NCBI GenBank assembly: GCA_964437825.1
Contig: CAYTIH010000036.1
Location: forward strand, 1-27,403
Direction of reading: 5' to 3'
Length of the DNA stretch: 27,403 nucleotides
Source: JBJFCE01 sp964437825
GTDB lineage: Bacteria > Bacillota > Clostridia > Lachnospirales > Lachnospiraceae
Every line of letters starts with the position of its first letter. The stretch's first letter is position 1. Below, piece by piece: positions 1 to 7,603 of the stretch. A model generated the notes under the pieces. It was given only the letters and a program-made list of their open reading frames with translations, was not told where the DNA came from and made no database searches. The position numbers and the translations under genes are program-made.

Positions 1-39
1 CGCTGCTTGACACAAACTCGTTATGCGCAGAAAGCAGCG
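1..39. repeat. 8-bp inverted repeat upstream of the HAD gene
   Basis: CGCTGCTT (1-8) and its exact reverse complement AAGCAGCG (32-39) are separated by 23 bases, just before the ribosome binding site of the first gene. It may be a leader hairpin or the end of an upstream unit cut by the window edge. The left arm starts at base 1, so its full length is unknown. Confidence 0.45.
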
Positions 40-56
40 CAGAAATGAGGCAAAAG

Positions 57-752
57 ATGGCATTACAGAACGGAAATTTCGATGCGGTCGTATTTGATAT
101 GGATGGAGTTATTTTCGACTCTGAAAGACTGGTGCTTGAAGCCTGGAAAGAAGTTGCCGCAAAGTACGGCATTGATAATATAGAGCAGGCATGTCTTGCC
201 TGTACGGGGCTTAACGCAGCATCCACACGATCAAAGATGAAGGAGCTTTACGGCGAAGCGTTTCCATATGAGGATTATAAACAAGAGGTATCGCGGCTGT
301 TTCATATGAAGTACGATGACGGCAGACTGCCGATGAAACCGGGAGTAACGGAGCTTCTGTCTTATTTAAAGGAGCGGCGGGTTCGGATAGCGCTTGCTTC
401 CTCCACACGCAGTCATGTCGTAAAGCAGGAGCTTACGGATGCAGGGATCATTGGATATTTTGATGAGGTGGTCTGCGGGGATATGGTTGCAAGGAGTAAA
501 CCGGCGCCTGATATTTTTATCAAGGCCTGTGAATGTCTGAAAGTATTGCCGGAGCGTTCTTATGCGATCGAGGATTCCTATCATGGAATCCGGTCGGCGT
601 ACAGTGCAGGACTTCGCCCGATAATGGTACCGGATCTTTGTCCGCCGACGAAGGAGATGGAGCAGCTGACAGAAGCGGTATTACCCTCGCTATGGGCAGT
701 AAGAGAATATTTTTGCAGAGTCCGGTCAGGCAGCGCGGAATCAGACACATAA
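57..752 (+). CDS. HAD-superfamily phosphatase, beta-phosphoglucomutase-like
   Basis: Predicted 231-residue cytosolic hydrolase of the HAD superfamily, in the subfamily with a helical C1 cap (beta-phosphoglucomutase / phosphoglycolate phosphatase-like). Motif I FDMDGV is at residues 13-18, with D14 as expected nucleophile and D16 as general acid/base. Motif II is the ALASSTRS stretch, motif III the lysine in ARSKPAPD, and motif IV the acidic pair in AIEDSYHG. Length fits the family. An ATG also exists at 45, but GAGG at 47-50 sits six bases before the ATG at 57, so I prefer 57. The substrate cannot be read from sequence: sugar phosphate, phosphoglycolate or another small phosphoester are all possible. 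The stop codon overlaps the 14-nt repeat at 751-764, so the last residues could have been altered by whatever rearranged the DNA downstream. Confidence 0.9.
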   Translation: MALQNGNFDAVVFDMDGVIFDSERLVLEAWKEVAAKYGIDNIEQACLACTGLNAASTRSKMKELYGEAFPYEDYKQEVSRLFHMKYDDGRLPMKPGVTELLSYLKERRVRIALASSTRSHVVKQELTDAGIIGYFDEVVCGDMVARSKPAPDIFIKACECLKVLPERSYAIEDSYHGIRSAYSAGLRPIMVPDLCPPTKEMEQLTEAVLPSLWAVREYFCRVRSGSAESDT

Positions 753-764
753 TTGCGAAACTCA
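751..764. repeat. 14-nt sequence shared, inverted, with the right end of the window
   Basis: AATTGCGAAACTCA here is the exact reverse complement of 27324-27337, which is the right arm of an inverted-repeat structure at the other end of the window. It lies between the HAD stop codon and the point where nicotinamidase homology starts. A 14-base match between two places in 27 kb can arise by chance; the positions are what make it notable. Confidence 0.4.
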
Positions 765-952
765 CGGAGGGCTGGCAGATCAGTCCGGAGCTGATGGGTC
801 TTTGTAAGGAAACCCCCGTTGATAAGATAACCTTTGGCTCTGTGGAGCTGGGAGCGCTTTTAAAAGAAGCGGATCAAAAGGACAGGATTCGGAGCATTAC
901 TCTGATTGGCCTTTGCATTGACATATGTGTCATATCTAATGCGCTGAACTAA
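764..952 (+). pseudogene. Relic of a nicotinamidase-like cysteine hydrolase
   Basis: One frame encodes a fragment of the isochorismatase/nicotinamidase cysteine hydrolase family. It runs TEGWQISPEL, then PVDKITFGSVELGALL, then LIGLCIDICVISNAL, which is the central block of this family including the expected catalytic cysteine in DICVIS. Homology begins at about 764, and after SNAL there is one foreign residue and a stop. A full protein is about 170-200 residues, so roughly the first 100 residues (with the catalytic aspartate and metal ligands) and the last 40 or so are missing. The open frame reaches back into the HAD gene, but that part has no family resemblance. I read it as a non-functional remnant. 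Intact relatives normally make nicotinic acid from nicotinamide in NAD salvage. Confidence 0.75.
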
Positions 953-976
953 GACACAAAATATAAAAGCAGGAAA

Positions 977-1014
977 GAAAAAAGCCCCAACCCCGCACTA
1001 AAATGCGAAACCGG
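977..1014 (-). terminator. Rho-independent terminator of the tRNA gene
   Basis: On the minus strand CCGGTTTCGCA pairs with TGCGGGGTTGG (11 pairs, several G-U) around a TTTTAG loop, followed by GGC and a run of six T. It lies about 10 bases past the tRNA 3' end, as expected for a stand-alone tRNA unit. Confidence 0.7.
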
Positions 1015-1024
1015 AACTTTAAAG

Positions 1025-1097
1025 TGCACCGCCAGGGGTTCGAACCCTGGACACCCTGATTAAGAGTCAGGTGCTCTACCAACTGAGCTAGCGGTGC
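1025..1097 (-). tRNA. tRNA-Lys (anticodon CTT)
   Basis: The minus strand folds into a complete cloverleaf of 73 nt. The acceptor is GCACCGC/GCGGTGC, then T8 A9, D stem GCTC/GAGC with loop AGTTGGTA, anticodon stem CCTGA/TCAGG with loop CTCTTAA (anticodon CTT, lysine AAG codons), a 5-nt variable loop, and T stem CAGGG/CCCTG with loop TTCGAAC. The discriminator base is A. CCA is not encoded, because the next bases are C, T, T, so it must be added after transcription. The gene has its own promoter at 1123-1151 and terminator at 977-1014. Confidence 0.96.
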
Positions 1098-1106
1098 ATG
1101 TCTTAT

Positions 1107-1135
1107 TTACAACGCAAGAGTTATTATAGTATAAT
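1107..1135 (+). promoter_or_regulatory. Sigma-70-type promoter for the pepP-like gene
   Basis: TTACAA (1107-1112), a 17-base spacer and TATAAT (1130-1135), about 100 bases upstream of the GTG start at 1237. The -10 lies directly beside the -10 of the tRNA promoter on the other strand. Confidence 0.65.
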
Positions 1136-1151
1136 GTTTTCGGTTTGGCAA
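1123..1151 (-). promoter_or_regulatory. Sigma-70-type promoter for tRNA-Lys
   Basis: Read on the minus strand: TTGCCA (plus-strand 1146-1151), a 17-base spacer and a perfect TATAAT (plus-strand 1123-1128). The predicted start point lies about 20 bases before the mature tRNA 5' end at 1097. Confidence 0.75.
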
Positions 1152-1236
1152 GCGTTTTTTCAGAAAAAAGGTAAAAATATGAAAACGCAAAAATGTGTTA
1201 TAACAAAAGAAAATAGTTGGAAAAGAGGTGCTTTGA

Positions 1237-3045
1237 GTGATACGGGAACGATTAAAACAGCTGCGCTGTTTGATGAAAGAAAGGGACATTGATTATTATT
1301 TGATTCCGTCGGATGATTTTCACGGATCGGAGTATGTGGGTGACTATTTTAAGTGCAGGGAATATATGTCCGGTTTTACAGGATCGGCGGGAACGCTGAT
1401 TGTCGGACAGGAGATGGCCGGACTTTGGACGGACGGAAGATATTTCCTTCAGGCGGAGGCGCAGCTGAAGGATTCCGGAATCGGGTTATACAAAATGGGA
1501 CAGGAAGGGGTTCCGAGCGTGACGGAATTTCTGGCTGAGGTATTAAAGGGGGGCGGTACACTTGGCTTTGACGGCAGGGTTATCAGCAAATCCTTTGCGG
1601 ATCAGCTTAAGGAGAAAATCAGACGGGACTCACCGAGGACTTTGATGAAAATTTGTTTTGCTTATGAAACGGATCTGGTGGGGCTGATTTGGAAGGATCG
1701 GCCTGCGTTAAGGGCGGAGCCGGTGATGGAGCTTGATCCCTTATATGCCGGAAAGAGCAGGAAGGAGAAGCTTTCCTTGATCCGTGAGAAGATGCTTCGG
1801 AAAAAGGGCGATTATTTTCTGCTTACCAGTCTGGACGATATTGCATGGCTTTTGAACATCAGAGGAAACGATGTGGAATATAATCCTGTGGTACGTTCTT
1901 ATTTTTTAATGGCCGGAAACGAATGCTGTTTGTATGCCGAGCAGAAGGCGTTTTCCGATGAGATCAGGAAGCATTTAAAAGATGACGGGGTTGTCATAAA
2001 AGAATATGAACAGGTATATAAGGATGTGGCAGACCTTCCGGACGATTCGGTTTTGCTGTGGGATGAGCAGGTGATTAATTATACGATGCAGCGGAGCGTA
2101 AATCCTGAAGTGAAAATCGTTTCTGCGGATAATTTGACTTTGATGCCAAAGGCAGTAAAAAATCCGATTGAGGTTGAGAATATCAGAAAGGCGCATATCA
2201 AGGATGGTGTTGCCATTGTAAAATTCCTGTACTGGCTGGAGAGGGCCGTACCTGAGGGAAATGTCACCGAGCTGGGCGCGGGAGAAAAGCTGGAAAGCTT
2301 TCGCAGGCAGCAGGAGCATTATTACGGACAGAGCTTTGAGCCGATTATCGGATACGGGGAGCATGGCGCAATTGTCCATTACAGCGCAACGCCTGAAAGC
2401 GATATTTTACTAAAGCCGGAGAGCTTTGTTCTGATTGATACGGGAGGACAATACCTGGAGGGCACAACGGATATTACGAGAACGATTGCGCTCGGACCGG
2501 TTACGGAGGAACAAAAAAAGCATTATACCGCTGTTTTAAGGGGAAATCTGGATCTGGTGTCAACCAAGTTTCCGCATGAATATACAGGAATTAATCTGGA
2601 CAGTATCGCCAGAAGGCCGCTGTGGGAAATCGGTCTTGACTATAATCACGGAACCGGGCATGGCGTCGGATATTTTCTGAACGTTCATGAAGGTCCCAAT
2701 TCCTTTCGCTCCAGACCGGTTACGGGAAGGGAGATGTCTGCTTACTTTGAGGAGGGAATGGTTACCTCCGATGAGCCGGGGGTATATCTGACAGGAAAAT
2801 ACGGCATTCGTCTGGAAAATCTGATCGTGACCAGAAAGGCCGAAAAAAAAGATTCGATTCAGTTTATGTGCTTTGAGCCGTTGACGATGGTTCCTTTTGA
2901 TCTTCGCGCCGTGGATGCGGAAATGCTGACGAAGGCCGAGCGGGAATACTTAAATAATTATCATAAGCTGGTTTTTGATACAATCAGTCCGTATTTGGAG
3001 ACAGAAGAGAAGCAGTGGCTGGCAAACACAACCAGAGCGATCTGA
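1237..3045 (+). CDS. pepP: Xaa-Pro aminopeptidase (aminopeptidase P, M24B family)
   Basis: Cytosolic metallopeptidase of 602 residues that removes N-terminal residues preceding proline. Two creatinase-type N-terminal domains (about 1-310) come before the pita-bread catalytic domain. All five metal ligands of the M24 family are visible: D401 in LIDTGG, D412 in TTDITR, H475 in HGTGHGVG, E513 in SDEPGVY and E527 in RLENL. The length matches the long, eukaryote-like form of aminopeptidase P found in Clostridia and Bacteroidetes. The start is GTG at 1237, supported by AAGAGGTG seven bases upstream. Transcription probably starts from the promoter at 1107-1135. The tatD gene follows after 52 bases, so the two may be co-transcribed. 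The gene looks intact; the symbol is by family only. Confidence 0.93.
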   Translation: MIRERLKQLRCLMKERDIDYYLIPSDDFHGSEYVGDYFKCREYMSGFTGSAGTLIVGQEMAGLWTDGRYFLQAEAQLKDSGIGLYKMGQEGVPSVTEFLAEVLKGGGTLGFDGRVISKSFADQLKEKIRRDSPRTLMKICFAYETDLVGLIWKDRPALRAEPVMELDPLYAGKSRKEKLSLIREKMLRKKGDYFLLTSLDDIAWLLNIRGNDVEYNPVVRSYFLMAGNECCLYAEQKAFSDEIRKHLKDDGVVIKEYEQVYKDVADLPDDSVLLWDEQVINYTMQRSVNPEVKIVSADNLTLMPKAVKNPIEVENIRKAHIKDGVAIVKFLYWLERAVPEGNVTELGAGEKLESFRRQQEHYYGQSFEPIIGYGEHGAIVHYSATPESDILLKPESFVLIDTGGQYLEGTTDITRTIALGPVTEEQKKHYTAVLRGNLDLVSTKFPHEYTGINLDSIARRPLWEIGLDYNHGTGHGVGYFLNVHEGPNSFRSRPVTGREMSAYFEEGMVTSDEPGVYLTGKYGIRLENLIVTRKAEKKDSIQFMCFEPLTMVPFDLRAVDAEMLTKAEREYLNNYHKLVFDTISPYLETEEKQWLANTTRAI

Positions 3046-3050
3046 TTTCC

Positions 3051-3070
3051 TATGTTTTAATATGTTTTAA
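3051..3070 (+). repeat. Perfect 10-bp tandem duplication in the pepP-tatD gap
   Basis: TATGTTTTAA occurs twice in direct succession at 3051-3060 and 3061-3070, between the pepP stop and the tatD ribosome binding site. It looks like a slippage product, and I see no function for it. Confidence 0.6.
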
Positions 3071-3097
3071 TTTAAATAGAGATGCAGGAGAAGCCGG

Positions 3098-3880
3098 ATG
3101 ATATTTGATACACATGCACATTATGATGACGAGGCGTTTGATGAGGACAGGGACGATCTTCTTTGCAGCCTGAAGGCGGGCGGGATTGGCAGTGTCGTCG
3201 ACATCGGAGCGGATATGGCCAGCAGTGAAATGGCAGTGAAGCTTTCAAAACAGTATGATTTTATTTTTTGCGCGATTGGCGTTCATCCAAGTGAAGTGGA
3301 GGGCATGACGCAGCAGGATATCGGGAAATTAAGGCATTGGAGCAGGTATGACAAGGTTTTGGCCATCGGGGAGATCGGACTTGATTATCATTATCCGGAG
3401 CCTCCGCGAGAGATTCAGAAGAAATGGTTTATCCGCCAGCTTGCATTGGCAAGGGAGGTTTCTCTTCCGGTGGTAATTCATTCCAGAGAAGCCGCGGCGG
3501 ATACTTTGGAAATTATGAAGGAGCACGGACAGGGGCTTGGCGGCGTGATTCATTGTTTTTCTTATACGAAGGAAATCGCAGCAGAGTATTTAAAAATGGG
3601 ATATTATTTCGGAATCGGCGGAGTATTGACCTATAAAAATGCAAGAAAGCTGGTAGAAGCGGTGGAAACGATACCGATGGAGCGGATTGTTCTGGAAACG
3701 GATTGCCCGTATTTGCCGCCGGTTCCAAACAGAGGACAGAGAAACAGTTCGCTGAATTTGCCTTTTGTTGCGGCAAAACTGGCCGAAATCAAAGGAATAT
3801 CGTATGATGATGTGATACGCATCACGGAGGAAAATGCGAAACGGCTGTATCGCATGAAGGAAAAAAGGGGCAGAATATGA
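3098..3880 (+). CDS. tatD: TatD-family metal-dependent deoxyribonuclease
   Basis: TIM-barrel amidohydrolase-type nuclease of 260 residues, the usual TatD length. Metal-binding residues are visible in order: H6 and H8 in FDTHAHYD, E92 in GEIGLDYH, H128 in VVIHSR, H152 in VIHCFS and D202 in ETDCPYLPP. Family members act as 3'-5' exonucleases or DNases in DNA repair and turnover. AGGAG at about 3086-3090 precedes the ATG by about seven bases. Its stop overlaps the start of ksgA (ATGA), which implies translational coupling; tatD next to ksgA is a common arrangement in Firmicutes. In some genomes this position is held by a paralogue with a different preferred substrate, so the exact activity is inferred. 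Confidence 0.92.
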   Translation: MIFDTHAHYDDEAFDEDRDDLLCSLKAGGIGSVVDIGADMASSEMAVKLSKQYDFIFCAIGVHPSEVEGMTQQDIGKLRHWSRYDKVLAIGEIGLDYHYPEPPREIQKKWFIRQLALAREVSLPVVIHSREAAADTLEIMKEHGQGLGGVIHCFSYTKEIAAEYLKMGYYFGIGGVLTYKNARKLVEAVETIPMERIVLETDCPYLPPVPNRGQRNSSLNLPFVAAKLAEIKGISYDDVIRITEENAKRLYRMKEKRGRI

Positions 3881-4752
3881 CGACGCTTGGGAATCCAAAG
3901 AATACCATAGAAGTGTTGCAGAAATATCATTTCAATTTTCAGAAGAAATACGGGCAGAACTTTTTAATTGATGCCCGGGTGCTTGACAAAATTATTTCCG
4001 CTGCGGAGATTACAAAGGAGGATTGCGTTCTGGAAATCGGTCCCGGAATCGGTACCATGACACAGTATCTGGCAGAGCATGCGCGTGAAGTGATTGCGGT
4101 GGAAATCGATAAAATGCTGATCCCGATTCTGGAGGATACGCTGAGTACATACGATAACGTCACGGTCATCAATGAAGATATCTTGAAGGTGGATATCGGC
4201 AGTATGGTTGAAAAGCAAAATGCAGGCAAGCCGATCAAGATAGTCGCAAACCTTCCTTACTATATTACGACGCCTATTATTATGGGGCTTTTCGAAAGCC
4301 GGGTGCCGCTTAAAAGCATTACCATTATGGTACAAAAGGAGGTGGCGGATCGGATGCAGGTGGGTCCCGGAACCAAGGACTACGGTGCGCTGTCCCTTGC
4401 GGTACAATACTATGCAAAACCGCAGATCATTGCGAACGTACCGCCCAACTGCTTTATACCAAGACCGAATGTGGGAAGCGCGGTCATCCGCCTGACCAGA
4501 TATGAAAAACCGCCGGCGGAGGTGCATGACGAGCGGTTGATGTTTGCCGTAGTGCGCGCCGTCTTTAACCAGCGCAGGAAAACGATGGTCAATAGTCTGT
4601 CCGGCGCACAGGAGCTGAAGATGGATAAGGAGCGTGTATTAAGGGTCCTTACGGAAATGGGCGAGGCGCCTACGGTAAGGGGAGAAACCTTTACGCTTGA
4701 GAAGTTTGCAGAATTTACCAATCGCATAACTGCGCCGAAAATCGGAAATTGA
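3877..4752 (+). CDS. rsmA: 16S rRNA dimethyladenosine transferase (RsmA/KsgA)
   Basis: SAM-dependent methyltransferase of 291 residues that dimethylates the two adjacent adenosines near the 3' end of 16S rRNA during small-subunit maturation; loss in other bacteria gives kasugamycin resistance. Visible motifs are YGQNFL (25-30), the SAM-binding EIGPGIGT (53-60), acidic VEID in motif II (75-78) and catalytic NLPYYITTP (125-133). The C-terminal helical domain follows, with the FNQRRK stretch. The ATG overlaps the tatD stop by four bases, with AAAAAGGGG upstream as ribosome binding site. The next gene has its own promoter, so this probably ends the pepP-tatD-rsmA unit, although I could not find a convincing hairpin terminator after it. 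Confidence 0.95.
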   Translation: MTTLGNPKNTIEVLQKYHFNFQKKYGQNFLIDARVLDKIISAAEITKEDCVLEIGPGIGTMTQYLAEHAREVIAVEIDKMLIPILEDTLSTYDNVTVINEDILKVDIGSMVEKQNAGKPIKIVANLPYYITTPIIMGLFESRVPLKSITIMVQKEVADRMQVGPGTKDYGALSLAVQYYAKPQIIANVPPNCFIPRPNVGSAVIRLTRYEKPPAEVHDERLMFAVVRAVFNQRRKTMVNSLSGAQELKMDKERVLRVLTEMGEAPTVRGETFTLEKFAEFTNRITAPKIGN

Positions 4753-4785
4753 TTAAAAAAACAGGTAATTTTTTGTGAAGTCTTT

Positions 4786-4814
4786 TTGACATTGCAGTAT
4801 GCGTATGATACACT
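4786..4814 (+). promoter_or_regulatory. Extended -10 promoter for the 877-residue TPR/AAA-like gene
   Basis: Perfect TTGACA (4786-4791), a 17-base spacer and TACACT (4809-4814) preceded by TG at 4806-4807, giving an extended -10. It lies about 85 bases before the TTG start at 4902. Confidence 0.75.
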
Positions 4815-4901
4815 TAGGAAGATAAATTGGATATTTTGTGGATAAGCTCCGGAAAATTCTTAAAAATACACAAGTACTTGTTTTTTTATGAGGTGATTAC
4901 C

Positions 4902-7535
4902 TTGGATAAATATGAATACAAATTACGGTCGGAAGAAATCAAAGACCTGATTTCCAAAAAAGAATATGCAGAGGCAATGGAAATTGCCGATACGATTGAC
5001 TGGCGCCGCGTGAAAAATATTTCGATGCTGACCATGGTCAGCGATTTATATAAGATTAATCGAAAATTTGATGTGAGCAGAGATATTCTGTTACTTGCAT
5101 ACGACAGATATCCGGGCGGACGCACCATTATCTATTCTCTGTGCGAGTTGTCCCTGAAGCTGGGAGAAATCATAAAGGCATTAGAGTATTATAAGGAATT
5201 CATACGCGTTGCGCCGAACGATACCGGACGGTATATTTTGAAGTACAAGATCTATGATGCACAGGAGGTTTCCCTGGAGGAACGAATTCATGTGCTGGAA
5301 GAGTTTAAGTCCGTGGATTATCGTGAGAAATGGGGCTATGAGCTGGCGTTTTTATATCATCGCGCAGGGCTGGAAAAGCAGTGTGTGGCAGAGTGTGATG
5401 AATTGATTATTACCTTTGGCGAGGGCAAATATGTAGTTAAGGCAATGGAGCTGAAAATGCTGCATCAGCCGCTTACCCCTGTTCAGCAGGAAAAATATGA
5501 CAACCGTAACAATAAAAAAGTGACACCTATGTCACAAAAAGCACAAGTGAAGCCCGGACGGTCAGTTGAGGCGGCCGGAAGTAAAGCCGCAGCCGTGTCC
5601 CCCGTTAATGCTCAGGCAAATGCAGACGGAGCCGAAAGTGCGGCCGGTAAGGATATTCTGACTGCGGATACTAAGGTAGTGCCTGCAAAGGATATTGATA
5701 TTCAGGTCAAGACGCTGGATATGGATAACAAGTACAATACCATGAATATTCAGGCGGCGCTTGCCGACAGCATGAAAGAGATCATGGCAAAGGAGGCTTT
5801 GGAGCAGGAAGCACAGAAAAAGCAGTCTGAGGCGTTAAGGCTCGAAGCGGAAGAAAAGGCAAGACAAAAGGCGCAGGCGGAGCAGAATGCGGCGCAGGAA
5901 ACAGCGCGTCAGGCGCAGGATATGACCGAAATCACTTTTGAGAATGAGGAGGCCGCATCACAGCCCGGAGAGCCGAAGCTGACCTTTGATCCGAATATGG
6001 ATACGGCAAGTTTGATTCAGGATATGGCGCAGAAGGCTGCCGTAACAGCGGCGGAATCCGGCTATGACACCATGCGTTCCATGGATAAGGTACGTTCCAT
6101 GGATAAAATGCTTTCCATGGATAAAATGCTTTCCATGGAAAACGACGGACAGATCAGTCTGGTTGTGCCCGAAGAAACGAAGGTGGAAAAGCAGATTACG
6201 GGCCAGATGAGTATAGAAGACATTTTGTCCGAATGGGAGAAAATGAAAAAAGCCAGCGACCAGAGAAGCATGAACGACATTAAGCAGAGGGTGCTGGAAC
6301 AGACCGGTGAAATGTTCACGGAGTTTGATAAAAATGCAAAATCAGGATTGCTGGCGGGACTTGAGGATGAAAACAGCAGTCTTTCCCATTTGCCGGTTCA
6401 GCCAAAGGAACCTGAGCCTGAACCGAAATCCGATGCGGAGCTTCTCGCCGAGGCGATTGCAGAAGATGAAGGTTTGGAGGGAGAGGATCTTCCCGAGATC
6501 GAGGAATTAACGGAAATCGAGGATATGACAGAGGATACGGGAGAATTGGAGCTTTCGGCCGAAGCCTCGCTTCCGAAGGCAGCAGAGGAAGATACGGGCA
6601 TTATGCTGCATAGAGAAATCCGGTCCGCACTAAGTGAAGCGCTGGAGCTGGAGGAGCAGGAGCAGCCGCCTGTCGGAGAATCACAGGCTTCTTTTGATAC
6701 CTCGGATATGATGAATGTGTCGGAGAAGCTGATTGAGGAGGCCGAACGCGAAGCCGGAGCGGAAGAAAAGCGGGAACCGGCTTCCCGTGCCCTGACGGAG
6801 GATGAAAAGGAGCTGTTCGGTGCATTGATTCAGACCGATCAGATGAAAAATCAGATTGCGGCGGCAATTGACGCGGTAAGTCTTGCTTCTTATACCGGAA
6901 ATGTGATTATTACGGGAGAAGCAGGCTCCGGTACTTTAACGCTTGCAAAGAATTTGATCAAGAGCGTACAAATATCCGACAGTAATTTTTCGGGGAAGGT
7001 TGCAAAAATATCCGGTGCGGCATTGGACAGAAAGGATATTCCGGCAACCCTGTCAAAGCTGCGAAACGGCGCACTTATTATAGAAAAAGCCAACGGAATG
7101 AGTACGGATTCCTTAAAGAAGCTGACCGGTTATCTGGAGCAGGAAAAAAATGACGGTATCATCGTAATTATGGAGGATACCAAGATGGAGATGCGTAAAT
7201 GCATTAACAAGAATCAGGCGCTGCTTGAGAATTTTAATGCAAGGATCGATATTAACGCTATGGATAACGACGCCCTTGTCGCATATGCGAGGGATTATGC
7301 ATATGAGCAGGAGTACAGTATCGATGATCTCGGAATTCTTGCGCTTTACACCAGAATCTCGGATCTGCAGACCGGTGAGCACAGCGTGACGCTGGCGGAG
7401 GTTCGTGATATTGTGGATGAAGGTATCTGGAGTGCCGGCAGAAAGAATGTGAAACACTTTTTTGATATCTTATCAGGAAAAAGATATGATGATGAAGATA
7501 TGATCGTACTGCGGGAAAAGGATTTTGTCTGTTAG
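4902..7535 (+). CDS. TPR-like protein with a degenerate AAA-type C-terminal domain
   Basis: I do not recognise a named gene. The start is TTG at 4902, not the ATG at 4827: GAGGTGA at 4890-4896 is five bases upstream and the promoter reads into it. This gives 877 residues. Residues 1-190 are helical and resemble TPR units (for example the ALEYYKEF stretch). About 190-620 is low-complexity, with Ala/Gln/Glu-rich coiled-coil sequence, a fourfold SMDKM repeat and very acidic parts. The C-terminal 240 residues look like a AAA+ fold: a P-loop-like GEAGSGTL at 672-679, a Walker B-like ALIIEKA and later helical lid sequence. The usual Walker A lysine is absent, so nucleotide hydrolysis is doubtful. 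No signal peptide or membrane span is seen, so it is probably cytosolic. It may be a scaffold or regulator, but its function is unknown. It lies 68 bases upstream of glgB and may share its transcript. Confidence 0.85.
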   Translation: MDKYEYKLRSEEIKDLISKKEYAEAMEIADTIDWRRVKNISMLTMVSDLYKINRKFDVSRDILLLAYDRYPGGRTIIYSLCELSLKLGEIIKALEYYKEFIRVAPNDTGRYILKYKIYDAQEVSLEERIHVLEEFKSVDYREKWGYELAFLYHRAGLEKQCVAECDELIITFGEGKYVVKAMELKMLHQPLTPVQQEKYDNRNNKKVTPMSQKAQVKPGRSVEAAGSKAAAVSPVNAQANADGAESAAGKDILTADTKVVPAKDIDIQVKTLDMDNKYNTMNIQAALADSMKEIMAKEALEQEAQKKQSEALRLEAEEKARQKAQAEQNAAQETARQAQDMTEITFENEEAASQPGEPKLTFDPNMDTASLIQDMAQKAAVTAAESGYDTMRSMDKVRSMDKMLSMDKMLSMENDGQISLVVPEETKVEKQITGQMSIEDILSEWEKMKKASDQRSMNDIKQRVLEQTGEMFTEFDKNAKSGLLAGLEDENSSLSHLPVQPKEPEPEPKSDAELLAEAIAEDEGLEGEDLPEIEELTEIEDMTEDTGELELSAEASLPKAAEEDTGIMLHREIRSALSEALELEEQEQPPVGESQASFDTSDMMNVSEKLIEEAEREAGAEEKREPASRALTEDEKELFGALIQTDQMKNQIAAAIDAVSLASYTGNVIITGEAGSGTLTLAKNLIKSVQISDSNFSGKVAKISGAALDRKDIPATLSKLRNGALIIEKANGMSTDSLKKLTGYLEQEKNDGIIVIMEDTKMEMRKCINKNQALLENFNARIDINAMDNDALVAYARDYAYEQEYSIDDLGILALYTRISDLQTGEHSVTLAEVRDIVDEGIWSAGRKNVKHFFDILSGKRYDDEDMIVLREKDFVC
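6075..6143 (+). repeat. 18-bp coding tandem repeat, four copies
   Basis: Units start at 6075, 6093, 6111 and 6129 (the last one partial) and share the core TTCCATGGA with period 18. They encode RSMDKV, RSMDKM, LSMDKM and LSMEN in the linker of the large TPR/AAA-like protein. The repeat keeps the frame, so copy-number change would alter linker length only. Confidence 0.85.
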
Positions 7536-7603
7536 AAAGACGCCGGTATCGCGGTGGATGTGGGGTGTACCGATCGTAGAATCATTCAGATAGGAGGTAT
7601 GGT

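Noticed and set aside
7..35. TTGACA at 7-12 as a promoter for the HAD gene
   Set aside because: No acceptable -10 lies 16-18 bases downstream.
533..763. The 5' part of the open frame that contains the nicotinamidase relic, as a gene start
   Set aside because: This part overlaps the HAD gene in another frame and has no resemblance to any hydrolase. Only 764 onward does.
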